Shown one piece after another: positions 7,987 through 14,762 of a stretch of DNA of 14,780 nt (positions are counted from its first letter, which is position 1; every line of letters starts with the position of its first letter). Below the pieces are notes generated by a model. That model searched no databases. It had not been told where the DNA came from and saw nothing but the letters and a program-made list of their open reading frames with translations. The translations under genes were made by a program, and so were the position numbers. Origin of the DNA: VGPI01 sp964482845 (GTDB lineage Bacteria; Cloacimonadota; Cloacimonadia; Cloacimonadales; Cloacimonadaceae); NCBI GenBank assembly GCA_964482845.1, contig CAYZZE010000058.1, positions 1 to 14,780 on the forward strand, in the 5' to 3' direction.

Positions 7987-9275
7987 TGGAACACCTGATA
8001 GATTTCGCCAAACAGAAAGTGGATCAGGCAGAAGTATATCATATTGAAGAATCCTCAGATAGCATCAGTTTTAGCGATGGCAAACTGGACAAGGCGGATT
8101 CCTCGCTGAGTTCCGGCATTGCCTTGCGAGTCATCAAGGATGGCAAAATCGGACTGGCTCACACCCGCAACCTCTTGGATACCGATGCCTTGCTTCGGCA
8201 GGCAATGATCTCCGCCGAAAACGGCATGGAGGTCAGGTTCCATTTCCCATTGACCCAAGACGCCAATAAAACTGATGCCTACAGCGCTTCCATCGAGACC
8301 ATCAGTAAAAAAGACCTGATCGACGAAGGCAAACGCGTAATCGAATATATCAAAGCCAGAAGCGAGGGTCAGGTCAATTTCTCCACCGGCTATGGAATCG
8401 GGACGATCGGGCTGATCAATTCTGCCGGAACCTCTCTCAGCCACAGGACCTCCGGTTACTATTCCTCGGTGGAGATGATATTCCCCGGCACCGGCTCCGG
8501 ACTCTCGCATTTCGTGGTGGATAAACAATGGAAAGCGCTGGATCAGGAGAAAATTGATGAGATGCTCGAACTCTTTGCCATCAGCCGAAACGAGATAATC
8601 CCTCCAACATTGGCAATGCCAGTGATTATCATGCCCATGAGCATCTATGCCCTGATCTGGCGCTTGCATTCTGCGATCAACCCGGTCAATATCCACACCG
8701 GCATTTCCCCCTTGCGCAATCGCCTGAACGAACGGATCATCTCCGACAAGATCACCCTACGGCAAGATCCTCTCGCCGAAGACATGACCAGTTCCTGCGG
8801 CTTTGATAGCGAAGGCACTCCCACCCGCCAATACGCCTATTTTGACAAGGGTGTATTTAAAACCATACCCACCGATCTCAATTATGCCCAAAAACTGAAT
8901 GTCGAACCGACCGGTAATGGCAACCGCGAATCCGTGGAAAGCATGCCTCAGCCCAATATCATCAATCCCTGTCTCGATCCCGGCGTCAAATCCTTGCAGG
9001 ATATGATCAGAAGCATCGACCAGGGCATCATCGTCCATTCCGTGATGGGAGCCCACTCCGGCAATATCCTCAATGGCGATTTTTCCGTTGGCGTTTCCAC
9101 GGGGTTTATGATTCAAAAAGGCGTTTTGACCGGCAGGGTAAAGGATTGTATGCTCTCCGGAAACGTGTACGATGTGCTGAACCGCGTCATTGACATCGAG
9201 GATCGGTCAACCAATCTCGGCGGTAGAAAGGCATGCGCCGTCATGCTTGATGATGTCAGCGTCACCGGTAAATAA
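7986..9275 (+). CDS. tldE: TldE (PmbA) partner subunit
   Basis: The 429-residue protein is homologous to TldD but lacks the HExxxH zinc motif, which is the mark of the non-catalytic PmbA/TldE subunit. Visible family features are the N-terminal SGIALRVIKDGKIG (residues 43-56), the ERIISDKITLRQDP stretch mid-protein, the GNGNRES loop, and near the C terminus GAHSGNILNGDFSVGVS and MLSGNVYDVL. Its ATG overlaps the tldD stop by one base (TAATG). TldE is needed for TldD folding and for forming the closed peptide chamber. Nothing nearby looks like a microcin precursor, so a general peptide-clearing role is more likely than antibiotic maturation. Confidence 0.94.
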   Translation: MEHLIDFAKQKVDQAEVYHIEESSDSISFSDGKLDKADSSLSSGIALRVIKDGKIGLAHTRNLLDTDALLRQAMISAENGMEVRFHFPLTQDANKTDAYSASIETISKKDLIDEGKRVIEYIKARSEGQVNFSTGYGIGTIGLINSAGTSLSHRTSGYYSSVEMIFPGTGSGLSHFVVDKQWKALDQEKIDEMLELFAISRNEIIPPTLAMPVIIMPMSIYALIWRLHSAINPVNIHTGISPLRNRLNERIISDKITLRQDPLAEDMTSSCGFDSEGTPTRQYAYFDKGVFKTIPTDLNYAQKLNVEPTGNGNRESVESMPQPNIINPCLDPGVKSLQDMIRSIDQGIIVHSVMGAHSGNILNGDFSVGVSTGFMIQKGVLTGRVKDCMLSGNVYDVLNRVIDIEDRSTNLGGRKACAVMLDDVSVTGK

Positions 9276-9341
9276 ACGCTTCCGGTTTCTTTCTCAATCA
9301 TCGGCCTTCTCATTATCGACCGATTCTTTGGACAACAATAT

Positions 9342-10286
9342 ATGATGCACGATACCATGCCGCAAAAGATCTTCGCCGTTATCGACCTGGGCACCAACAC
9401 CACCAAGTGCACCATTGCCGCTTATGAATATGATACTCTGGATATCAGAGCAGAGTATATTGAATACAACCGTCTGGGTGCAGGTCTGCTGCCGAAAGGT
9501 CTCCTGTCTCCATCCGCCATGTTGCGGACGCTCCAAGCGCTCAAATCGATCGGCGAAAAAGCACGCTCCCACAGCGTAGAAAAACTCTGGATGGTAGGAA
9601 CGATGGCATTGCGGACAGCACAAAACAGCAATGAATTGATCGATCTGATCACAGCGCAAACCGATCTGTCTGTGGAGGTTCTCGATGCCCAAACCGAAGC
9701 ATTGTATTCATATCGGGCAGCGCAACAGGTATTCGGTTCACCCGTCGAAAACCTGCTTGCCTTTGATATAGGTGGCGGCAGCACAGAATTGATCGTTGCG
9801 GAAGCGGGCAAGGCGCCAGAAGCCCAAAGCATCGGACTGGGCATTGTGACGCTTACCGAATCTTACAAAGCCTATGACGGCATTGACGAAACCATCCTTA
9901 AGACCATGACCGGTCACGCTTTGGCGAGTCTATCGTCTCATCTGCCGGTCACCATAGCAGAATCCGTTATCGGGATGGGCGGCAGCGTTCATGCCTTGAG
10001 GGATCTGCTGCAGGCAAATACTCATCTATCCCAAAAACAAGGGAATGTCATCACCCGCAAGACGCTGGGAAATACCATCATACCACTCAGCAAGATATCG
10101 CTGGTCGATCGTCGTGGTCTTCCTGGAATGGAGCCACTCCGGGCAGATGTCATTATTGCCGGATTGATCATTATCCATAGCATCCTTACCCTTCAAGACG
10201 CCGATCGGTTTTTTGTCTGTCCCTGGGGTATGCGGCACGGCTTGCTGTTGACTCGGACAGGCGCTCACAATTTGATCAGGAGGTAA
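9342..10286 (+). CDS. ppx: Short Ppx/GppA family phosphatase
   Basis: The 314-residue protein is an exopolyphosphatase or guanosine-pentaphosphate phosphatase of the actin-like ASKHA fold. The first phosphate-binding loop is AVIDLGTNT (12-20), the likely catalytic glutamate is E119 in DAQTEALYSYRAA, the second loop is FDIGGGSTEL (141-150), and GMGGS (211-215) follows. It has only the two N-terminal actin-like domains. The C-terminal HD-like domains of the 500-residue E. coli enzymes are absent, as in other short members of the family. The substrate (polyphosphate or pppGpp) is not decidable here. No good Shine-Dalgarno precedes ATG 9342, and starts at 9345 or 9357 are possible. It is 66 bp after tldE. 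Confidence 0.9.
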   Translation: MMHDTMPQKIFAVIDLGTNTTKCTIAAYEYDTLDIRAEYIEYNRLGAGLLPKGLLSPSAMLRTLQALKSIGEKARSHSVEKLWMVGTMALRTAQNSNELIDLITAQTDLSVEVLDAQTEALYSYRAAQQVFGSPVENLLAFDIGGGSTELIVAEAGKAPEAQSIGLGIVTLTESYKAYDGIDETILKTMTGHALASLSSHLPVTIAESVIGMGGSVHALRDLLQANTHLSQKQGNVITRKTLGNTIIPLSKISLVDRRGLPGMEPLRADVIIAGLIIIHSILTLQDADRFFVCPWGMRHGLLLTRTGAHNLIRR

Positions 10287-10289
10287 ACT

Positions 10290-11096
10290 TTGGAATCGAA
10301 TGTCCTATTTGCTATTGGTGTAACTCTTCTTGCCGGTCTGGCAACGGGAATTGGCTCCCTCATGGCTTCCACCGCCAAGCGTTTTAGCCCCAAGTTTTTA
10401 TCCGCCTCTTTGGGACTTTCTGCCGGCGTGATGCTCTATATATCATTCGTGGAGATCTTTCCCAAGGCAAGGGAATCTCTGGAAGATGCATTTGGTGATC
10501 CCCGGGGCTACTGGATAACCCTTCTCGCCTTTTTTGCAGGTATTGGCGTGATCGCTCTGATCGACAATCTTGTCCCCACCCACGAGAACCCGCATGAACT
10601 GAAAAATGTTAAAGATAAGGATCAAAAAGCCAGACTGGATAACAAGAAACTGATGCGTATGGGGATATTCTCCGCCCTGGGGATCGCCATCCACAATTTC
10701 CCCGAAGGAATCGCCACCTTTATGGCCGCAATGGAAGATCCCGCCCTGGGTATCGGGATCGGGATCGCAATCGCCATTCACAATATACCCGAGGGGATCG
10801 CCGTATCCGTCCCCATCTTTTATGCCACCAAGAGCCGGCGCAAGGCGTTCGCGTATTCTTTCCTGTCCGGTCTGTCAGAACCGCTCGGTGCGGTCTTGGG
10901 ATACTTCCTGCTACGGCACTTCTTCAGCGACACCACTTTTGGGATCGTCTTTGCCGCCGTAGCCGGGATCATGGTATATATCTCATTGGACGAACTCCTG
11001 CCCACTGCCGAAGAATATGCCGAGCACCATGTCGCCATCACTGGACTCATCGCCGGTATGATCATCATGGCAGTCAGTTTGGTATTGTTCACCTGA
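10290..11096 (+). CDS. zupT: ZIP family divalent metal transporter (ZupT/GufA type)
   Basis: This 268-residue membrane protein imports zinc and probably other divalent metals. It has about eight hydrophobic segments. The two metal-coordinating motifs of ZIP transporters are HNFPEG (135-140) and HNIPEG (164-169), followed by SEPLG (196-200) and a conserved DELLP. A charged, histidine-containing loop (about residues 97-120, THENPHE then many lysines) lies between helices, as usual in this family. It starts at TTG 10290, supported by a perfect AGGAGG (10278-10283) six bases upstream; that site overlaps the last codons of the ppx gene. Coupling to a Ppx/GppA phosphatase might reflect metal-phosphate homeostasis, but that is speculation. 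Confidence 0.94.
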   Translation: MESNVLFAIGVTLLAGLATGIGSLMASTAKRFSPKFLSASLGLSAGVMLYISFVEIFPKARESLEDAFGDPRGYWITLLAFFAGIGVIALIDNLVPTHENPHELKNVKDKDQKARLDNKKLMRMGIFSALGIAIHNFPEGIATFMAAMEDPALGIGIGIAIAIHNIPEGIAVSVPIFYATKSRRKAFAYSFLSGLSEPLGAVLGYFLLRHFFSDTTFGIVFAAVAGIMVYISLDELLPTAEEYAEHHVAITGLIAGMIIMAVSLVLFT

Positions 11097-11127
11097 TTGA
11101 ACGCACAACGATTGTGCTTGACATATT
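11097..11127 (+). promoter_or_regulatory. Inverted repeat with promoter-like elements before gcvH
   Basis: GCACAA (11103-11108) and TTGTGC (11112-11117) form a perfect 6-bp inverted repeat with a 3-nt centre, immediately followed by TTGACA (11118-11123). No convincing -10 lies 16-18 bp beyond TTGACA. An alternative weak pair, TTGAAC (11097-11102) and CATATT (11122-11127), would place the repeat between the hexamers as an operator. There is no T-run, so it does not look like a terminator of zupT. It sits in the 80-bp gap, one of the longer ones in this gene run. Confidence 0.3.
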
Positions 11128-11176
11128 GCAGCCCCCTCAGGATTTGGCGAGGAAAACTATTCTCGTGGAGGAGAAA

Positions 11177-11557
11177 ATGTTTGTTCCTGAAGATCTGTAC
11201 TATACTGAATCACATGAATGGATCAGAATGGATGGCGATATCGCCACCATGGGCATCACTGATTTTGCTCAGGGTGAAATGGGGGAGGTCGTTTTTGTCG
11301 ATCTGCCGGATACAGGATCCAAAGTGACCGCCGGAGAGCCCTGCGGTTCGATAGAAACTCCCAAGGCAGTCGAGGACATTATCTGTCCCGTAAGCGGCAA
11401 GGTCGAAAAACGCAATACCGACCTCGAAGACTCGCCTGACCTGATCAACAAATCACCCTATGAAGAGGGCTGGCTGATCAAGATCAAACTGTCGGATCCG
11501 GATGACCTGCAAAACCTCCTTTCCGCTCTCGAATACAAAAAGCTCCTTGATGTCTGA
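11177..11557 (+). CDS. gcvH: Glycine cleavage system H protein
   Basis: GcvH is the lipoyl carrier that shuttles the aminomethyl group among the P, T and L proteins of the glycine cleavage system. The 126-residue product has typical length. It begins MFVPEDLYYTESHEW, includes GITDFAQGEMG (26-36), and carries the lipoylated lysine K63 in the loop ETPKAVEDI, followed by CPVSGKV. The E. coli lysine is at 64. The ATG at 11177 is chosen because GGAGG (11167-11171) lies five bases upstream; a longer in-frame form from 11114 would add non-conserved residues. No gcvP, gcvT or lpd is in the window, so its partners must be encoded elsewhere. Confidence 0.95.
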   Translation: MFVPEDLYYTESHEWIRMDGDIATMGITDFAQGEMGEVVFVDLPDTGSKVTAGEPCGSIETPKAVEDIICPVSGKVEKRNTDLEDSPDLINKSPYEEGWLIKIKLSDPDDLQNLLSALEYKKLLDV

Positions 11558-11587
11558 TCAGAGACCCTCGACCGATGTGGCTGTCAG

Positions 11588-12229
11588 GTGATCAAAAATA
11601 AGGCACATTTCCTGATCATCCTCTCCGCGCCTTCAGGCGGAGGAAAATCCACCATCCTGAACGAAATTCTCCGAAAGCTGGATGACATCGACTATTCCGT
11701 ATCCTACACGACACGCACGCCCCGTGGCGAAGAACAGAACGGCATACACTACCACTTTGTCACTGAGGATGAATTCCAGACACGCATCTCAGCCGGTGAT
11801 TTTTTGGAACACGCCTGCGTCTTTGGCAGATGGTATGGCACCTCGATCAGTTATATCAAGAGCCGGCTCAATGCCGGACGGCACGTGATCATGGATATTG
11901 ATGTCCAGGGCGCCGCCCAGATCAGCGATACCGATATCCCATACGTCAAGATCTTTATCCTGCCACCTACAATGCAAGTCCTGCGAGACCGCCTGATCAA
12001 ACGCAACACGGATACGATGGAGGAGATCGATAAGCGTCTGATGATCGCCTCCCAGGAGATCACGCAGATCTGCCGCTACGATTATCTGGTGATCAATGAC
12101 GATCTCGATCAAGCCGTTGATGAAGTCGCCTGCATCATTTCCGCCGAGGCCAACCGCGTGGTACGCTACTGCGCTCCCGATATACACTTTTTACATAATG
12201 GAGAAGACAATGATAAACAACAAAATTGA
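11588..12229 (+). CDS. gmk: Guanylate kinase
   Basis: The enzyme phosphorylates GMP to GDP with ATP in purine nucleotide supply. The 213-residue protein has the P-loop SAPSGGGKST (13-22), the guanylate-kinase signature TTRTPRGEE (41-49) that binds GMP, YGT (83-85) and the DIDVQGA stretch (103-109) with acidic residues near the magnesium. Length fits the family at about 205 residues. It starts at GTG 11588 with no strong Shine-Dalgarno, 30 bp after gcvH. Its last 20 bases overlap the start of the next gene, and its C-terminal tail of Asp, Lys and Gln is simply that overlap region. Confidence 0.96.
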   Translation: MIKNKAHFLIILSAPSGGGKSTILNEILRKLDDIDYSVSYTTRTPRGEEQNGIHYHFVTEDEFQTRISAGDFLEHACVFGRWYGTSISYIKSRLNAGRHVIMDIDVQGAAQISDTDIPYVKIFILPPTMQVLRDRLIKRNTDTMEEIDKRLMIASQEITQICRYDYLVINDDLDQAVDEVACIISAEANRVVRYCAPDIHFLHNGEDNDKQQN

Positions 12230-12584
12230 GACCTTCCTGGAAAAAGGCAATATGAATTACCTCTACTGCCTCTTGACCAATCTGGAGATCGAACGCCTCA
12301 ACAAGCTCCCGTCCTACGTGAAACAAAAATTCGCCGTCAAATTGACCGAATTGGCAATGGAACACGTGTCAGACAACGAAATTCCGGACTACCTGGCCGA
12401 AATCGCCGAAGCCGAAGCCGCCGCTCTTACCGCCGCTATGGAACGGGAACAGGACAATTATGATTATGAACCTTTGATGGATGAAGAGACCATTGATGAT
12501 TCATTGAAACTTACCGACGCCTTCCAAGACGATGATATGGACGATTTTGATCAGGATAACGGTCCCGACGACGAGAACGACTGA
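12210..12584 (+). CDS. Small acidic protein, candidate divergent RNA polymerase omega
   Basis: The 124-residue protein starts at ATG 12210, with GGAG (12200-12203) six bases upstream, inside the 3' end of gmk. An in-frame ATG at 12198 is possible. Residues 1-62 are predicted mostly helical; residues 63-80 are Ala/Glu-rich and could extend a helix; residues 81-124 are a disordered-looking tail with about 20 Asp/Glu. It directly follows gmk, the position of rpoZ in many bacteria. By-eye alignment to omega gives EK-GN...L near residues 11-21 and K-x-T-x-x-A-x-E-x-V at 44-53, followed by an I-x-x-Y at 58-61 and an Ala/Glu-rich helix. The arginine-rich omega motif is missing (EIER instead). I treat omega as a hypothesis; otherwise it is a protein of unknown function. 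Confidence 0.75.
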   Translation: MINNKIETFLEKGNMNYLYCLLTNLEIERLNKLPSYVKQKFAVKLTELAMEHVSDNEIPDYLAEIAEAEAAALTAAMEREQDNYDYEPLMDEETIDDSLKLTDAFQDDDMDDFDQDNGPDDEND

Positions 12585-12663
12585 TCGCCGGTAATCGACC
12601 GGAGCGGATAAACACCTCCTCTCATGGTCGGGCAAAGAGCGAGCCGCCCACACAGAGCATCGT

Positions 12664-13317
12664 ATGACCTACAAATCGATCAGACAATACCTCGAACTGC
12701 TCAAGATCAGCGGGGTCGAGGGCATTTATCGATCCCAGACATCGCGGGGCGACGATCTTGACCGACAAAAATCACGCTGCCAAAACTGCACCAAATGTAA
12801 ACTTGCCCTGGGCAGAAAACATGTTGTCTTTGGCGAAGGCAATCCCAATGCCGGCGCCATGATTATTGGCGAAGGCCCCGGAAGGCAGGAAGATCTAACC
12901 GGCAGACCCTTCGTCGGAGATGCCGGACAATTGCTTGACAAAATGCTCGCCGCCATCCATCTCTCCCGCCAGGACGTCTATATCACCAATATCGTCAAAT
13001 GCCGCCCACCCAACAACCGCAATCCCGAAAATGAAGAGCGCCTCGCCTGTCTGCCCCACCTGATCCAACAGATCAATGCCATCCAACCCCGAGTATTTCT
13101 CTTCCTCGGGTTGGTCGCTGCCCAGACCCTGCTTCCGACTGATCTGCCGATGAACCGGCTGCGTTTGATGAATCACTCGTTCATGGATCGACCGGCTTTC
13201 GTGACATACCATCCCGCCGCTTTGCTCCGCAATACCGACAATAAACCTCTGGCATGGCAAGACCTCCAGCGCTTCCGTGACCTCTATTTTGCCTTGGATG
13301 ATTCCGACATCGAATGA
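12664..13317 (+). CDS. udg: Family 4 uracil-DNA glycosylase (4Fe-4S)
   Basis: This enzyme excises uracil produced by cytosine deamination, starting base-excision repair. The four iron-sulfur cysteines have the exact family-4 spacing: C42 and C45, 67 residues, C113, 15 residues, C129. Motif 1 is GEGPGRQED (69-77), the region GRPFVGDAGQLLDKML (80-95) lines the active site, YITNIVKCRPPNNRNP (106-121) follows, and the C-terminal motif is HPAALL (183-188). An N-terminal extension of about 35 residues precedes the first cluster cysteine and resembles longer bacterial members. The 79-bp gap after the previous gene holds no clear promoter, and ATG 12664 has no strong Shine-Dalgarno, so the exact start is less sure. 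Its stop overlaps the next ATG (ATGA). Confidence 0.95.
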   Translation: MTYKSIRQYLELLKISGVEGIYRSQTSRGDDLDRQKSRCQNCTKCKLALGRKHVVFGEGNPNAGAMIIGEGPGRQEDLTGRPFVGDAGQLLDKMLAAIHLSRQDVYITNIVKCRPPNNRNPENEERLACLPHLIQQINAIQPRVFLFLGLVAAQTLLPTDLPMNRLRLMNHSFMDRPAFVTYHPAALLRNTDNKPLAWQDLQRFRDLYFALDDSDIE

Positions 13318-14096
13318 TCAGACGTATCCTGACCTGTCTCGTCTTATCATGCTGCCTGCATATCTATGCCCAGATCGCTGTCTATGGCGACACCCGCACC
13401 CAGCATGATATCCACCGCCAGATCGTTGCACAAATGGCAAACCATTCATTCCACACCGTATTTCATACGGGCGATTTGGTGCATAAGGGTTTGAGGCAAA
13501 GCGAATATGACAACTTTTTCCAAATCATTGATCCCCTGATCCAGATGGTGACACTCTATCCCGCCCGTGGTAATCACGAAAAGAACAAAGACCTCTTTCT
13601 GGCGAATTTCCCGTATCTGACCGACACGCACTACAGTGTAGTCGCAGATTCGATCCTTTGGATCGTTTTGGATTCCAACGAACGGCTTTCCCCCGGATCC
13701 GGTCAATATCAATGGCTCTTGCAGCAATTGGAAGATGCCCGCCTCCCCATCTTCATCATGCTTCACCATCCCATTTTCAGTTCCGGCCGGCACGGAAACA
13801 CTCCCGGCTTAAGTTTATTCCTCCCCACGCTGTTTGAACGATACCATGTAAAAGCCGTCTTTGCCGGACATGACCACTGTTACGAAAGGTCATTATTCAA
13901 AGGCATCCATTATATCACCACCGGTGGCGGCGGAGCACCGCTGTATGATAATAGCAGCCGCAACGACCATTCCCAAATCTTTGTCAAGGAACACCACTTC
14001 TGCATCCTTTACCGTATCGGCTCTAAGCAGATCCTGGTCAATGTCCATGACCACCGGAACCGGATCCTCGACTCTTTCACCATTTCCCTCGATTGA
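13314..14096 (+). CDS. Exported calcineurin-like metallophosphoesterase
   Basis: The 260-residue protein begins with a signal peptide (MIRR, hydrophobic 5-18, likely cleavage near A19-Q20), so the enzyme acts outside the cytoplasm, probably in the periplasm. The dimetal site motifs are in the usual order: GDTR (25-28), GDLVHKG (53-59), GNHE (86-89), HHP (151-153) and GHDHCYE (185-191). Its organisation, with GGGG near residue 204 and a C-terminal strand region, resembles purple-acid-phosphatase-like phosphoesterases. The substrate is unknown. Two cysteines occur in the signal peptide (CC at 13-14), but the context is not a good lipobox. The ATG overlaps the stop of the glycosylase gene by four bases, so translation is probably coupled. 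No terminator is evident downstream. Confidence 0.9.
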   Translation: MIRRILTCLVLSCCLHIYAQIAVYGDTRTQHDIHRQIVAQMANHSFHTVFHTGDLVHKGLRQSEYDNFFQIIDPLIQMVTLYPARGNHEKNKDLFLANFPYLTDTHYSVVADSILWIVLDSNERLSPGSGQYQWLLQQLEDARLPIFIMLHHPIFSSGRHGNTPGLSLFLPTLFERYHVKAVFAGHDHCYERSLFKGIHYITTGGGGAPLYDNSSRNDHSQIFVKEHHFCILYRIGSKQILVNVHDHRNRILDSFTISLD

Positions 14097-14235
14097 TACT
14101 ATCGCCTCTGATGGTGATGGATAAACCTACGACCGCCGGAATGACGGATGATATTGCTTGTTCACCAGCACAATACCTCAGATCATTGAATAATTCATAG
14201 CGGTCGCCTCTATGACTGTATCCAAACTGTCTGTC

Positions 14236-14498
14236 AAAGAGCGTTGCACATATTGGGATCACCAGATATTGTGGTCTTGAGCAAGTGGTGTCGGAGACCA
14301 TAGCACATATTGGGATCACCAGATATTGTTGTCGTGAGAAGCGATATCGGAGACTATAGCACTTATTGGGATCACCGGATACTGTGGTCTTGATAAAGCA
14401 ATATCATAAGTTTTCCGGCGCCATCAGGTGTTATGAGAGATGAAGTTTATTTTTCACGTTCTCAATATCAGGTGATCCCGATATGAGCAGCGCTCTTT
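14236..14498. repeat. 263-bp element with 36-nt terminal inverted repeats
   Basis: The left end (14236-14271) and the reverse complement of the right end (14463-14498) match at 32 of 36 positions, beginning AAAGAGCG and ending GATATTG. In RNA two of the four differences would be G-U pairs and two A-A mismatches, so a transcript could form a long stem. Inside the left half are three tandem copies of a 56-57-nt unit that share the core of the inverted repeat. No transposase gene and no clear target-site duplication are visible. It could be a miniature inverted-repeat element, a structured RNA or a repeat array of another kind. Confidence 0.7.
14247..14405 (+). repeat. Three tandem 56-57-nt units
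   Basis: Units begin at 14247, 14304 and 14360, each with CACATATTGGGATCACC (CACTTATT in unit 3). The first 26 bases of units 1 and 2 are identical, and similarity continues, with drift, to the GGAGACCATAG/GGAGACTATAG ends of units 1 and 2. Unit 3 diverges toward its end. Units 1 and 3 can each form a small hairpin, GATCAC pairing with GTGGTC (one G-U pair) around an 8-nt loop. The unit starts at the same core that pairs with the right inverted repeat of the surrounding element. Confidence 0.75.
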
Positions 14499-14645
14499 AT
14501 CTATTGATCCCAACTTGCAATGGTCACTATTATTGCCTCTGCCTGATACAGAGTGTCTTATTGGCAATTGATGCCTTCAATTCCGCTGATTTCTCCAAAG
14601 TTTCCTGATTCTGGTTGTCAACCAATATCAAAAAATACCTCACTT

Positions 14646-14728
14646 CCTCCCTGCTTCATAACCTTAGTATAACCTTACGTCCGTAAGGTTATACTAAGGT
14701 TATACTAAGGTTATCAAGCAAGGGGAGG
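14646..14728. repeat. Perfect palindrome built from an 11-nt repeat
   Basis: Arms 14658-14679 and 14682-14703 are perfect 22-nt reverse complements separated by two bases. The right side consists of the 11-mer AAGGTTATACT at 14685-14695 and 14696-14706 plus a partial copy at 14707-14714. The left side carries the reverse complement at 14666-14676 and a partial copy at 14658-14665. Outer flanks are also complementary, CCTCCCTGCTT (14646-14656) against AAGCAAGGGGAGG (14716-14728), if the extra 11-mer is looped out. There is no U-tract, so it is not a standard terminator. Confidence 0.85.
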
Positions 14729-14762
14729 ATTGCCCTACCCCTACTGTCAGTGCATCACTTCA

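Noticed and set aside
8055..8696. A 213-codon minus-strand open frame opposite tldE
   Set aside because: It is antisense to a well-supported tldE gene and its product is low in recognisable structure, rich in Asp, Gly and His from reverse-complemented codons.
12588..12602. CCGGT/ACCGG inverted repeat after the small acidic gene as a terminator
   Set aside because: Only five base pairs and no T-run follow it.
14077..14319. An 80-codon minus-strand open frame over the phosphoesterase end and the repeats
   Set aside because: It runs through repeat sequence, so its product repeats itself (IPICA twice), and it has no Shine-Dalgarno support.
14247..14405. The tandem 56-57-nt units as a CRISPR array
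   Set aside because: Similarity runs through the whole unit rather than alternating between identical repeats and unique spacers, there are only three copies, and no cas gene is near.
14658..14714. The 11-nt repeats as replication-origin iterons
   Set aside because: No replication initiator gene or DnaA boxes are visible nearby, and the palindromic arrangement differs from directly repeated iterons.
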